From: Mesodorylaimus sp. YZB2_4
Lineage: Eukaryota > Nematoda > Enoplea > Dorylaimida > Dorylaimidae
Direction: 5' to 3'
Assembly: GCA_030248295.1 (NCBI GenBank)
Contig: JASANH010001283.1
Coordinates: 457,240-521,239 of the forward strand
Length of the DNA stretch: 64,000 nucleotides
The notes under the pieces were generated by a model. It did not search any database and was not told the origin of the DNA. It was given only the letters and a program-made list of their open reading frames with translations. A program made the translations under genes and the position numbers. Of the stretch, positions 35,701 to 45,899 are shown piece after piece. Within the stretch, counting starts at the first letter, position 1. Each line of letters begins with the position of its first letter.

Positions 35701-38700
35701 ACACCAAGGGCCACTGGGCGATCAAACGCGTCAGCAGCCGGTGTTAGTGACCAATGAAGAAGCAACTCCTGCTTTTGGCCAGGATTGTATTGCAGCGTTC
35801 AAAGTGGCCCCAGTCAAATTCACATTCGCGGATCTCTTCAGCGACAACTTGTCGCATCAACGCGAACTGTTAGCTTAGTGTTGAATGTATACGATCTGTT
35901 CGAATTACTATCACTAGTAGCTGCGGGGACATTTGCGGGGACCAGGTACCCACCGAAACCTTTGCTTTGTGTGACTTAATGGAAAAGGTTCGTTCGCCTA
36001 GTTCGCCTAGTTCGAAGTGAAAGAGTTCGTGAACGGTCAGGTTGCTTATGTGGGAAGATTCGCCACGTCATAATCCTGGCTTGGTCCAAGGCCACAAAGC
36101 GGCCATCCTCATGTCCGACGCGTTTCCAAAGATGCCACGTCCAGTGCCACTGTCGATTCGATCAGCGGCGGACGCAGAAATCGATCGGTTGGCAAAAGAT
36201 GGAGTCCTGGAGACATTAGATTCTACCGCAAGAATGTCGACTGGTGGCACTCTTACTTTGCTCCCGAATGCGCGGGGCGCATTGCGCTCAGGCAGTTCTT
36301 TTGTTAGCAGTAACACTAAAAGTAAGATTCGGAATCAGAGTCGCGCGCTTCTGTTCCTTCTCTGGGTGGGCTTCTGCTGTGACCGCAGCGAAAGCAGAGC
36401 GCGAAAACGACGGAGTAGTAAAACAGTTTGCAGGGAGTTCTTGCTCACAACTCAGCTTAGCGCTCGACGCAGCAGTGCCAACAGTATATGTGCATGTCAT
36501 ATCATGTCATGTCATACTTTATCCATAGCCAAGCACCGTACTGGGCACTCGAGGACTGAGGAACACATATTTTACAATCATTTCTCTGAGGCGGGAGTCG
36601 AGCCCTGCCCTCGAGGTGCGCACCCAGCGTGAGATGCAGACTCCTTAACTCGATAGGACACAACCCTGGGTGAGTATACAGGACTCCGACATGCGAGTCG
36701 ATTTTCAATTGCGTTACTATCCTCCAACCATCAGGAAATGTAGTCCAATCTAGAAGTTCAAAATGAGCGCCGAAGGCGCGATCTGAGGGCGCGAAGCGCT
36801 CGGGAGAGGCTGGGGTGCGGTAAAGAGTGACAGTAAAGAGAAAAGACCCTTCGTTCCTGCGTCCTAACACGATAAGCAGCTTAGCGGGTGTAAATTATTA
36901 TCTGTTGTCCTTCTTTACATCACTCGCGGTTGCTCTCCAGTCCGCGACAGCCGTTGGCCCAATGCAACCCCTTGTGCGCGCCACTGGGGTTCATCCCTGC
37001 ATCCCTGCCTAAGAAAATTTTAATCTTGCACTCCGAAAACACATAATGTGTTGAGTGGCATGCACCGAAATAGCCCTAAGTTATCAAAACATCTTCTGAA
37101 ATCGCTACCACTTTCTGAAATATCAAAACGCTGGTCCTCTGATTTAGAGTTTGGGCTTCTTTGTCCCCGACACTATGTGTTGAGTGGCATGCACCGAAAT
37201 AGCCCTAAGTTATCAAAACATCTTCTGAAATCGCTACCACTTTCTGAAATATCAAAACGCTGGTCCTCTGATTTAGAGTTTGGGCTTCTTTGCAAGTTCT
37301 GCCTCGATCTGTCACAAGTCGCCCTCTCTAAGTCTCCTCTTTTACTGTACAAGAGCTGGAAAAATCGTGGTGAAACGCTCATCCATTGTGCTTGTGACTT
37401 GATATATTTCTACTGTATATACTTGCAACGTGTTTCTACTGGAGGGTTCACAGGTATGTACAGATATCTGATTACCTGCTGGCATCTCTCAGGCCTTCTT
37501 TTCTAACTTGCGATTTTGTTTGTGACGAAACGCGAGTACTAATAAAGTGCCTCGGCGAATCTGGGCCGTGAGCTTACCAATTCAACCAAACGCAGCTCGG
37601 CAAGAAGATGAATCGGTCTCTTGATTCCTTTGACGGACTTCTAACTTCTTCACAGAAACTATGGGTATATTTCTAATGGACGAAGAATCCTCTAAAGTCA
37701 AGTCATTTATCAGGATATTGCTCTCAAGGACTTCAGATCAGCGCAACTCTGTCTGTGTTTTACCATTGATGCAATTAGCAACATCATGAAAACCCTTTGC
37801 GCAGGACAAGTGATGCGATGTTTTTTTTATCTAAACATGTATAATTGATCCCCAAACTGCGCAAGTCTAGAAGTAGGTGATCCTGGCCTTGATGGCTAAA
37901 TTAGGACATCATTATCTTTTATTTATTAGACTGCGCTTGCATGGTAGCGGCTCTTTGGGAGGACCTACACTTCCAGTCGATGCATTTCACTTTTTAATTT
38001 CGCAATCTTCCCGAATCAAGACCCTATATATAGGCTTGATGTTTTTGGGTACGGTACTAACTAAGTCACATAAAAACATTTTTTCCGGAAATTACAAGCA
38101 TAATTTTCAATAAAGAGCGCAATTAAGGGCCGCTCGAGACTTGGGATTATTTGCTTATGTTCTGAGGATTGCGGGACAAGCCATTTGGGAGGTACCAGTA
38201 ATATAGCGCAAGCAGCACGGCTTTGTATACTCATTATGAGTTGGAAATATCGATTACTTTATATTATTTCATATTTAATAACGTGAAAGTCTTAGTTGAC
38301 CTTCGTAGACACCCAGAAAATTGTAAGGCTGGAAAAAGTCGATATCCCTGATTCTCTAAATGGTCCAGCCATGCAGGTGACTTACTCGGTAAGCCTACTT
38401 CTTACCATGGCTTCTTACCTGTTAAGCAAGCAGCTGTTCCGCAGGTTCGGTCTTCGCAAATCTTTGAAGCATCGCAGTCTGAGCGAATTTTCTCTTTTCC
38501 GTCTTCTTTTGCAATCTCAGTGCAATTACGGCATTTCAGACTGTTGCTCATGTGACCTAAATAAAGACAACTGGCGCGATAAAATAAGAACAAATTTGAA
38601 CAAACAAGCTGCAAGCGACAATAATCATAGACTTTTTATAAGCGAGTGTATTCGCCTCCACGGTGTCGGCGTTCACCCATTTCCAGTCTGTGCCCTGAAG

Positions 38701-39396
38701 GGGCCCCGGGTTCGAGACTCTTCCGCCCCAAAAGGCCTCCTCGTTTATCGACATGGAGGGATGAGGGATGAGTTAACCACCACCGAGCTTGCAAAAAGAA
38801 CTTCAACAAGCTCTCAGACGGCCAGATTTGAACTCAGTCAGAGCCGACTGGCTTCCAGCTCTGCCGAGCAGATTGGACACAAAGCTTCCAACTTGACAAC
38901 TTGACCCTCTCACCGATACACCGAAGCTTCAAACTTGAACCTGCAAGCTTCTACTCAAGTGTGGCCTGTGCTTTGCAACTCGATAACTGCTGCTTGCTCA
39001 GTTCTGTCTTTTCATTGCATTCTTCCAGGGAAGCACTAGCTCAATTCTGCCACAGAACCATTGGCACCATGTCACACGTAACTTGCCTAGCTCAATTCTC
39101 TCATTTGATCTCATGACAGAATTTGAGCTATATGGTCCTCAAACTGCAAATTTCAGATCCATACTGTAAGCTTCGACTTTTGACCCCAGTTTCATTTGTT
39201 ATGTTGGTGCACAAATGAGAGATGACACGTTTAGTGATGCGACACTCCTTCTAAACCCAATGTTCAAGAAATCATCAGCTGCGGGGCTTTGATGGCCGCA
39301 GACTTATGTTCAGACGTAGCATATTAGTAAACAATAATGCGCATACTCACTAAGAGACACTAGAATAATGTACAATAATACGGACATCCTCACCAT
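29784..39396 (-). CDS. Ly6/LU-type cysteine-rich secreted protein, array gene 3
   Basis: Exons 39396-39351, 38556-38419, 34122-33905 and 29879-29784 on the minus strand. Introns 1 and 2 are phase 1 and intron 3 is phase 0; all are GT..AG (donors GTGAGT, GTAAGA, GTAAGA; acceptors TATTTAG, TTTTAG, TTTTTTAG). The total is 498 nt, or 165 residues. Exon 1 is a signal peptide (MVRMSVLLYIILVSL). Exons 2 and 3 carry C-x2-C-x15-C-x5-C-x4-C-x4-C and C-x6-G-C-x10-C-x2-C-x-C-x5-C-N-D, with NST, NLT and NKS glycosylation sequons. Exon 4 is the GPI-type tail (IKAMFGIWVNFKFFLILVLV). Without splicing at 33905 the frame runs 18 codons to a hydrophilic end at 33851, so a non-anchored isoform is conceivable. 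Intron 2 holds a SINE, a Ty3/gypsy fragment and a 129-bp tandem duplication; intron 3 holds three DNA transposons. Pairing of exon 4 with this gene is inferred from phase and order. Confidence 0.75.
29992..31082. mobile_element. MULE-like foldback element with GATTCCCCCAC-array TIRs
   Basis: Both ends are about 140-bp inverted repeats made of CGATTCCCCCACT and CGTTTCCCCCACC units (29995-30131 and 30921-31080), flanked by the direct repeat GATTTATAGG (29982-29991 and 31083-31092). The 10-bp target duplication and long inverted ends fit Mutator-like (MULE) foldback elements, which normally make 8-11-bp duplications. The interior (30131-30921) encodes no transposase and contains a GATCCGAT-ended repeat. 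It is inserted in intron 3 of Ly6-like gene 3. The paralogous place in gene 4 (about 47280-47315) lacks it. Confidence 0.85.
30415..30715 (+). mobile_element. GATCCGATC-ended repeat, copy 1 (inverted partner 48065-48365)
   Basis: Ends carry CGATCCGATCCGACTGCTGGATC and GGATCGGATCGGTCGATGC; between them lies sequence reverse-complementary to 48065-48365 (GGCATACTA, GAGAAAATCCCGTTTT, TGTCCTTCGGAGTAG, GAGGACGCAGTGCCAA). It is nested inside the MULE-like element, so it inserted later or is carried as cargo. Confidence 0.65.
31482..32465 (-). mobile_element. PIF/Harbinger-type DNA transposon, decayed
   Basis: The 40-bp terminal inverted repeats (31482-31521 and 32426-32465) match at 39 of 40 positions and begin GGCCCGGTTCCTGAATCGCG. 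Subterminal regions are filled with TTAACTGGGCAG-type motifs in both orientations. Flanking trinucleotides are CTG and ATG, an imperfect version of the 3-bp duplication expected for this superfamily. The interior carries a minus-strand Harbinger nuclease remnant (separate entry). Confidence 0.85.
31862..32115 (-). pseudogene. PIF/Harbinger DDE nuclease fragment, frameshifted
   Basis: The minus-strand frame 32115-31930 reads FFHIWNVPCVIGAIDCSQ, the first catalytic Asp block of Harbinger nucleases (consensus V-x-GAIDG/C). After a frame change, 31921-31862 reads IYYNRKHPLNQ, matching the conserved YxNRK block that follows it. The spacing and order are as in the family. The N-terminus, the remaining catalytic residues and the Myb-like partner are missing, so it is inactive. 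Confidence 0.8.
32486..33780. mobile_element. GCCGAGC-motif TIR element with TTTAA target duplication
   Basis: A 1295-bp element whose ends (32486-32775 and 33525-33780) are GC-rich inverted arrays of GCCGAGC/AGCTGAGCC. Outermost inverted sequences are CAACATTGCACCTCGGCTG and CAGCCGAGGTGCAATGTGG. Both sides are flanked by TTTAA (32481-32485 and 33781-33785). No transposase is visible in the AT-richer core. It begins 20 bp after the Harbinger element and ends 124 bp from the exon 3 donor of Ly6-like gene 3. The superfamily is not assigned; a TTAA-type (piggyBac-like) target is one possibility. Confidence 0.85.
34237..34480. repeat. Dispersed repeat, inverted partner at 51637-51873
   Basis: GTGCCACACCAAGAACGATA, AACAGCCTGATGTCGT, GATGAAATTTCG and GTGTAACTTTACACTAGA reappear reverse-complemented at 51782-51873. 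CGATGAAATTTTGG and TTTCGCTAAGACTTGCGAACC reappear at 51645-51690. The middles differ. Confidence 0.65.
36042..36255 (+). pseudogene. Ty3/gypsy reverse transcriptase N-terminal fragment
   Basis: The frame from 36042 includes GHKAAILMSDAFPKMPRPVPLSIRS..AEIDRLAKDGVLETLDS. This is the segment that opens the reverse transcriptase of Ty3/gypsy elements (RPVP-hydrophobic, then LxxLxxxGVIEPVxSS). The expected W-A-x-P-I-V-x-V-x-K block is lost after the STGGTL stretch. No LTRs are seen. It is a decayed fragment in intron 2 of Ly6-like gene 3. Confidence 0.7.
36493..36665 (-). mobile_element. tRNA-derived SINE, copy 1
   Basis: In minus sense it starts with a tRNA-like head: GAGTTAAGGAGTCTGC, anticodon-arm-like ATCTCACGC, and B box GGGCTCGACTCC. 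A unique body follows (TATGTGTTCCTCAGTCCTCGAGTGC), then a tail of TATGACATGACATGACATG repeats. The head and body match 57421-57590. Pol III promoter boxes plus a short repeat tail are the hallmarks of SINEs. Confidence 0.75.
37046..37292. repeat. 129-bp tandem duplication, two identical copies
   Basis: About 118 bp (GTGTTGAGTGGCATGCACCG... to ...GAGTTTGGGCTTCTTTG) are repeated exactly with a period of 129 bp, and an 11-bp spacer lies between the copies. The period is a multiple of three, so the 152-codon frame at 37048-37506 stays open. That frame has no recognisable domain. The exact identity implies a very recent event or an assembly artefact. Confidence 0.9.
38900..39300. other. Intron 1/upstream sequence, nothing recognised
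   Basis: The sequence within intron 1 of Ly6-like gene 3 shows no repeat family or exon that I can identify. Confidence 0.4.
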
Positions 39397-39824
39397 TGGA
39401 TCCGACGATGCACTCAAATATGTGCTGCTTTGATGCTGACTAAATTAAATTCCTAAAAAAGGTGCAAGTCGATTACGTTTTCATCAAAGCGGACCAGATA
39501 ACTTTCATACTGGACATAAATATAATAAAGGAGTATTTTAACTATTTTCAGACGATTTTTACGAAAAAACCATGACACCGTGAATTGGCGCTCGAATTAC
39601 GTTTCAGTCCTAAATCTTTCCTTATCGTTCTCGAATATGCCAGCCTGTCTAGACCCTAGATGAAAATTCTGTCTTCCTTGTGGACTTTAGGCAAACATTG
39701 TGATCAAAGCCAATGGTCTGCTTATTGAAACTTAGAAAAAGCGTGATGGGTGACTTTCCATCATAAACGTTTTCGCTGTAACACTGGGCAGGCACATAGA
39801 AAAATGTTGCGACTGACGATCCTG

Positions 39825-41180
39825 AGGCCGTATTCCAGAAGCGTTTTCCAGCGAGATTTTGCAGTGAGGTGACTGGATTCTAGTGAGACGGCTGCGTTTG
39901 CTATTACAGAAACAATTACAGTCACATAGTTCCAGTCACTGAGCCCGATAACACAGTCACTGCGCAAAAAATACCTGAAAGCTATTCCATAAAACTTTGT
40001 CGCTTGGAAAGTCCAGTGAACTATCGAAGGTGGCTGAGAAAAATCTTTAGGTGCTCTCGATCGCCTGAAACTGTTTTCCAGCGAGCTTTTACCCTATATA
40101 AACAGTAGAGTTTTGCTGTGAGTTGTCCCAATTGCAGAGCAGAGATATGGCGGTCTATGCGAGGGAGGATTTTTTTAGGTTTCCAATGAAAGTAAGGAGG
40201 TGCGGAAATTTTAGGACCACAGATAAACACTTCAGACAATTTCAAAAGTGTATGATTCCCCAATTGATTGAGCACATGCTATCGATGTAGCAAGTGCGTC
40301 TTTAGCACCAGTTCGGATGTGACTGTAGAATAAAAGAAAGACTGATCGTTTTACATCCACATACTGTAGTGTAATGTTTGTTTCGCATGATTTTCTGCCC
40401 GGCCACAGTGGTATTCAGCTTGGTTTTGACATCGATCGGGCGATCCAAGTAGTGGGTGGTCAACAGTCAAGGCAATAGACAGATTCTCTGCACTTCAAAA
40501 AGAGGAAGAGCTTCCACCTTTGATGACAATTTACACGTGATAAGCACGGGCGCAATCTCTCACCCAGCTCCACAAGCATAGCATCCCGTAGATTCCCTTC
40601 TACCTCACAGGAGAAGTTTCGAGGGGCTGGCTACACTCCTGTGCATATACTCTTGAGATGGAACATTCGTACTTTTGTTTGGCACTTGGAGCTCTCCTAG
40701 AAGCGTCATCAAAAAGGAGAGGAAGTCATGTAAGAAGGTGCAAAAATTCAGGAAAATGAATGTACGCCTAAGAAGTGCAGAAGTAGGAAGGAATAGAGAG
40801 GGGGGGGGGGGGGTAAGATAGAAGAAATCATGACCTGCAATTTATTTTCTCCACTTTTACCTGACATTCACACTCATCTCTCTACAGCCGCTTCGAACAC
40901 CCCTGAAATCACTATTGCGGGGATGCACTCAGCGTGGGTATCTGTGTAGAAACCGTAGGTGACAGCAAATGCACGCGGAAGTCGCTGGAATATGCGAACC
41001 TTGTCACCAGAAAATCACAACGACCCTATTTTGTTTCTGGAATAGGCGCAAAAAGTTAGGCCTTTCTACATTCACCACAATCGACTTTCACAGCGAGCTC
41101 AGTGGAATAAGTCACAGTCACCTCGCTGGAATTTTCCTTTCATGTCACTATTTTCCAGAGGGCTTTCTGGAATACGGCCT
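39825..41180. mobile_element. Harbinger-like MITE with AGGCCGTATTCCAGAA termini
   Basis: The 16-bp inverted ends (39825-39840 and 41165-41180) are perfect. Inside them are subterminal CCAGCGAG, AGTGAGGTGACTG and TTTTCCAG motifs on both sides. The terminus resembles that of the Harbinger element at 31482 (GGCC..TTCC.GAA). No clear target duplication or transposase is visible, so this is a non-autonomous copy. Confidence 0.65.
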
Positions 41181-41350
41181 ATTGGACGCGGCACTAACGA
41201 GCAGGATGTGTTTCATACAGCGCACAGGTCTGATTTCGATGTCTGTAGCCGCGTACTGCGCAAACATTGGAGCTTTTACCGCGCAGCTGCGATTGTGGCT
41301 GCGAATGTGGGATAAAATCTTGCTTTATTTCGAGGAAAATTTTTTGTGGA

Positions 41351-42083
41351 ATGAGTATTGAATCGAGAAAGAATCATATATGCAAGGTTTGCAACGCCGA
41401 ATTTTCTAACAGGTCCGGCTTATCGAAGCATAACAAGAAGCTGCATCCAGGACCTGTTACAAGGCTCTTCGCCATTTTAGTCATCCGACTTTGCTTTGTG
41501 GAATATGTCAGGAGTCAGGCAAGAACATGCATCTGATTTTGCCATGCTTTATGCATCCTCTTGAGGTCACATCATCGCCGATGAGAGAGATCACTATCAA
41601 TCGAGCCCAATAGATGAAATCAACGAAGAGAGCGAGCAGGTGGTGGGCGTCTTGCCAGTGAACGAGAACTTGGCCATAAGCGAGGATATGCAAGATCAAC
41701 AGCAACAACAATTTGCAAAACAGGAATATCAGCGTTTATTAGCCGAGGAAATGCATTATTTAAATCAATCGCCGGTTTTGGACAAGCCAAAATGGCTAGC
41801 AATCACTGCGAAGCTCAGAAAAACCCGTATATCGAGGCAGTTATCAGAGGGATCTGCGGTTACGGATCAACCTACTTTATCTGAGAAAGCTGGCCCAGTA
41901 AATAAAAAGATCAACGTCTTAATGGTTTTAGAAATTGCCAGATCTTGTAACTTGCTCTCTCTGGGCTCAGTAATATGTCAACTTGTGAACGGTCTGGTTA
42001 TATTCGTTTGTTCATCAGCGAGAAAATTTGTCTTGCGCTTACATGACACAGATAACACTTGCGAGTTCGGATCTGGAACCTGA
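41351..42083 (+). CDS. C2H2 zinc-finger coding segment and downstream open exon, partial
   Basis: From Met 41351 the frame reads MSIESRKNHICKVCNAEF, then a classical C2H2 finger C-x2-C-x12-H-x4-H (41381-41446), as found in DNA-binding transcription factors. This frame closes at 41536. A second open stretch, about 41565-42083 in another frame, is hydrophilic with a Gln run (DMQDQQQQQFAKQEYQRLL) and looks like real coding sequence. I found no splice pair joining the two: the only short GT..AG option is 25 nt. Either an intron is missed, the gene is broken, or only the finger is genuine. A second finger-like LLCGICQES piece lies at about 41490. Confidence 0.45.
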
Positions 42084-42519
42084 AGATCAGACCTGTTCGC
42101 TGAAGGAAACACATCCTGCTCACTAGTGCCGCGTAGGTTGGTAGGACTGAACACTAAGGAGGGTCTCGACTGCACTCATACATCAACCAGATAGTTTGAC
42201 GTTACCTATCCACGGGGGTCCAGGAAAGCGATAAACAAAGGCCAGAAATCGACCGTCTCCTACTGTAGACCGACCAGGATAAGTCGCAAAAAAAAAATAT
42301 GCGTGGACGGAATCATAAAACCTAAGGGCACTTAGATGTTTGCGACCTTGATTACCCTATTCCCGTGCCGCCCCACCCCCATCTTGTGCGCGCACACACA
42401 TCACTCTTTAGGCTTGAAGCATGGCTGTGCGCCTGTATGGCACTATTTCACAGTCAACACCCTTTTACGGACTAGCTCTTCACAAAAACTTCTGAAAAAC
42501 ACTTACCCGACCTTAGGAT

Positions 42520-43160
42520 GGCACTTCACCACAGGGTTACTTGATGCACGCGTCGATTACCACGGGTCTTGACTTCAGATGGCTTTCTCGATATTGACGG
42601 CGTTGATTGGTAGGATCAGTAGGTTCGATTCCACCCGACTGGACTACACCACGGCCGATGTGAGCACTGCGATGTTCTGTTGCTCTCGAGCCGATCTCAA
42701 CGTTGGCGTATCCCACGTCTGCTATCCTGGATGCCACGTCCGCGTAAGCTTCCAAATTCAGTAAAGAATCATAAAATTGGCTTCTATGCGAAAATGGCGC
42801 CTATACGAATTTACACAATGCTATAATCGACTGTTAGCTACGTCGCCTCGACCAACCGACTTGGTTCGAACTGGAGCATTTTGAACCATTTATCTTGCAC
42901 AGAATCGAACCAAATATTTAAATGTAGGCGTCTATGCGATTTTGTGCCCCCTTGCTGGGAAAAGACGGAGTTATCCAAAAAAGAATGTGAAACGGTTTTA
43001 ATCCTTCCCGGCCGGTATATCAAAATCTTCCAGCCCACCCACATGTCGATGTGTTGGACTCAAAACTATGGGTATTGCCATCGGACCACTTTGACGTGAA
43101 TGTAGATGGAACTGTTCATAGCTTTAGAATTTGAGAAGGGTTAGGACGAGTAATTACACA
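42520..43160 (+). repeat. Repeat R, copy 3 (upstream of Ly6-like gene 3)
   Basis: Contains GTAGGTTCGATTCCACCCGA, CTGTTGCTCTCGAGCCGATC, AATCATAAAATTGG, CGACTTGGTTCGAACTGG and GATTTTGTGCCCCCTTGCTGG in the family order. It starts 3.1 kb upstream of gene 3 exon 1. Confidence 0.75.
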
Positions 43161-43241
43161 CAGATTCTCGGATATCATCATGCTTTGCTGTTCGTTCTCC
43201 TGTATTCTATACTCTAGTGTATGCACATGTAACTTTTTTAC

Positions 43242-43322
43242 CTCACAACGTAACGCTTGAAATGTGCATGTACACCAGCTAAGCAATAGTGCAAGTGCTA
43301 GCGCAAGACCTACCAGAAGCAT
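43242..43322 (-). CDS. Possible signal-peptide or membrane first exon (weak)
   Basis: The minus-strand ATG at 43322 opens MLLVGLALALALLLSWCTC, a strongly hydrophobic leader, and the frame meets a GTAAAA donor after 27 codons (phase 0). No partner exon was found below it, so this may be chance. Confidence 0.2.
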
Positions 43323-43426
43323 TTCTTCAATGACGGATAACTTATGGACACATTTTGTAACCAAGATAGAGTAAAGGCTACAAAACAAAACTTTTCATGT
43401 GCACGCAAGCGCTTACCATAAGGCAA

Positions 43427-44730
43427 GAGACTACGTCTGACGCGACTAGGGTTGTCGTTGGTGATGGACGCGTGTTTTGTTTGCAGGGGAGGCGTGGCGA
43501 AACTAGCAATTTGTATATAAAATTCTTGCGAACCTGCCGTACTCTACGACAGTATTATCTATCTTCTTTGGAAATATACACGCCTTTCGCCCATGGTGCG
43601 AGCCAGCTCTGGCGATTCACTTGGATCGTGGATCCCTGATCCGAACCACTTATCGCATGGCAGAAACGATTGTCTACTCCTTAGCTCGCTTACATTGTTC
43701 ACTAAACAAGATATATATATTAAGAGTCAAGGCATGCTGAACAACTCACCAGTAAACGACATGCCTCAGCGGTGCAAGGAAATTATTAATGGGGATGGGA
43801 AAATCGTCATTAATCATATATTCCCAAAGTTCAAGATACAATCTACAATAGCTAGTGCCGGTTTTTTTGTGTCTTAGTAAATATTTTCACACCTACATTT
43901 GTGAATGATGGGAAAATGAAGAGCGCTGCATTGTCAAGCTGGTCACAATCACTTTAGTCGTTCTATTACACTTTATTTGCAGTATAAATCTATTTTGCCA
44001 GGGCATAACACGTGAAAAATTGCAGATTTTGAAAATGGCGTGTTTTGTTATAAGTGGTTATGTAGACATTGCGTGGCGATCTAAGTGTTGCTGCCAGCCT
44101 AGGATCGCCGACGGTGCCGCTTGTACATTCCCAAAGAAAACAGATATTACAGCGACGCCACCTTACGATTAGGCCTGGACGCGACTGTATGTCTAACGCG
44201 AATAGGTTGTTGTTGGTGATAGACGCGTGCCTTGTCTGCAATGTAGGAGTAATGAGGCTGCCTTTATATAAACAATTTTCGCGAACCAACCTGTTGTGTC
44301 GTCGGATTTAAGCTTACTGCAAACCTAGCGCGACAAGCATTAGATTAAGCAGGTTCATTCGTCCTGAAAACTACCAAATGAAACGAGCCATTTGCCCATT
44401 AGTCATATCAGTCTGAAACACGACTCGAACAGGTTTCTGGCAACGCCGTACGTCTAATCAATTAAGACTACCTGGTGCGTTAGTCTCTAAATATCACTCT
44501 ATCACACAACCGTACACTACGACAGTGAAGCGACACTATCTTGGAACTAGAGACTACGTCTGACCCGATAATAGGTTCTCATTAGTGATGGACGCGTGTC
44601 TTGTGTGCGATGCCGGAGTAACGAAGCTCAGGCTTAAAAAGGAGGGAGATAATGGATATAATAGGGTTTATATATAAAATTCTAGTGAATTAACAGTACT
44701 ACGACAGTAGAGCAAAAAGCCTAATTCCTG
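43427..44730 (+). repeat. Three spaced copies of a 130-150 bp repeat
   Basis: Copies at about 43427-43555, 44165-44310 and 44550-44715 share GACTACGTCTGACGCGA, TTGGTGATGGACGCGTG, TTGTGTGCGATG, a TATATAAAATTCT-like stretch, GCGAACC and TACTACGACAG. A fourth partial tail is near 44508. Copies diverge by roughly a quarter. They have no coding frame; the fixed TATATAAA block at the same internal place is notable. Confidence 0.65.
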
Positions 44731-44856
44731 TGTCCCATCATGATAACTAGTTTACAAGGGAAGATCTCCTATCTCCAATTGTAAGTCGAACTTTGGAGAA
44801 CCGAAAATTGTAATATGTTTTTAGGTGCAAAAGAGAGCTCCGTGCGAAATATTAGA

Positions 44857-44990
44857 GGCGTCTGGCCTAGTGGTCAGCAGTGGTCAGTGCATAGAGTACA
44901 GTGGAATTAGCCAAGACTGACTGCCAGATCGGATCGGATCCCATCCATTCGGATCAGATCTGATCCGATCCGATCCAAAATTCCGAGCCA
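44857..44990 (+). other. tRNA A-box-like motif followed by GATCCGATC array
   Basis: TGGCCTAGTGGTCAG is a near-perfect Pol III A box, but no B box follows. Directly after it lies CAGATCGGATCGGATCCCAT...TGATCCGATCCGATCC. This is probably a 5' SINE head joined to another repeat. Confidence 0.35.
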
Positions 44991-45390
44991 ATGGTGTTCA
45001 GAAAAGACACCTTTTTACCGACAAAGTGGTTACAAATGAGTAGTATCGTAATAGGCAATTTCTTTCCGCGCTTTAGAAACCTCCCAATAAGCAGCATTAT
45101 TCTGAAAGCACAGATTGTCATTCCTACGTTAGAATAGTCCAGGACTCCCTGTTCTTGTTCATTTTTAACAATAGTTCATTCACCATACATATTGACGCTT
45201 GCTGGGTGCCAGAGGTAACTGTCAATTTTTCTTTTCATAAACCTGTGCAAGTCACCTTCTAGTCCGGTGCTTGAGTACGCGTACCAGATCAAGGAAGATA
45301 TGGCGCACGTATCTGCGGTTTCTGGCTTCTTGGAACACTTCTCCATACCGACAATGTTTTCCTCGCTAGAGCAGAGTCTCACGGCAGAGG

Positions 45391-45830
45391 AAAGATTGGT
45401 TAGACGAGTATAACCTATGGCTCAACATCAAGAAGATGGAGTATCTGGAGGGTTGCCCCAGAACGATGGCGCCATCACAATCGATCATGAATAGCTAAAG
45501 AAGAATGAGGAATTCTAGAACCTGGGCTCAATCATGGCACGACTAAAATGTTGCGGGCGATGTTCGAGCAAATACAAGCAGCTTGGATCAAGTGGCGCCA
45601 GGTGCTTCTGTGACCAACGGATGCTAGACGAGGTCGAGGGAAAGATCCGCCCAGTGACCCTGTATGGGTCAAAATGCTACTCTGCTCTGTCCGCCCACAA
45701 GCAGGTCTTCAACATCATAAAAATGCGGATGATCCAGTGGATCTCCGGGTTGTCGCGACTCAGTAGCCAGGACAGCCATGCGGCTCGACCACATAGGACC
45801 CCCTCCAGAGAAGCGAAAGTTAAACTTAAA
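45391..45830 (+). pseudogene. RTE-type LINE reverse transcriptase C-terminal fragment
   Basis: The frame at 45400 reads LDEYNLWLNIKKMEYLEG, and a second frame from 45534 reads VEGKIRPVTLYGSKCYSA...IKMRMIQWISGLSRL. These match the conserved LxxYNLxLNVKKTEYL and VxRPVLxYGxECW...EMRMLRWMxGxTRLD blocks at the end of RTE-clade reverse transcriptases. They are separated by a stop and a frame change, so the copy is dead. The endonuclease and catalytic core are absent. Confidence 0.8.
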
Positions 45831-45899
45831 AAAACCATTGCCGCCGTACATTCCGCAAATTCACACTGATCGTTACAACAACATGACTGAAACTGATGG

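Noticed and set aside
36256-36632. Continuation of the Ty3/gypsy frame to 36632
   Set aside because: After about 36255 the frame loses all reverse transcriptase motifs and finally runs antisense through the SINE.
43427-44730. Spliced-leader or snRNA gene cluster
   Set aside because: No recognisable spliced-leader or Sm-site sequence is present in the three repeats.
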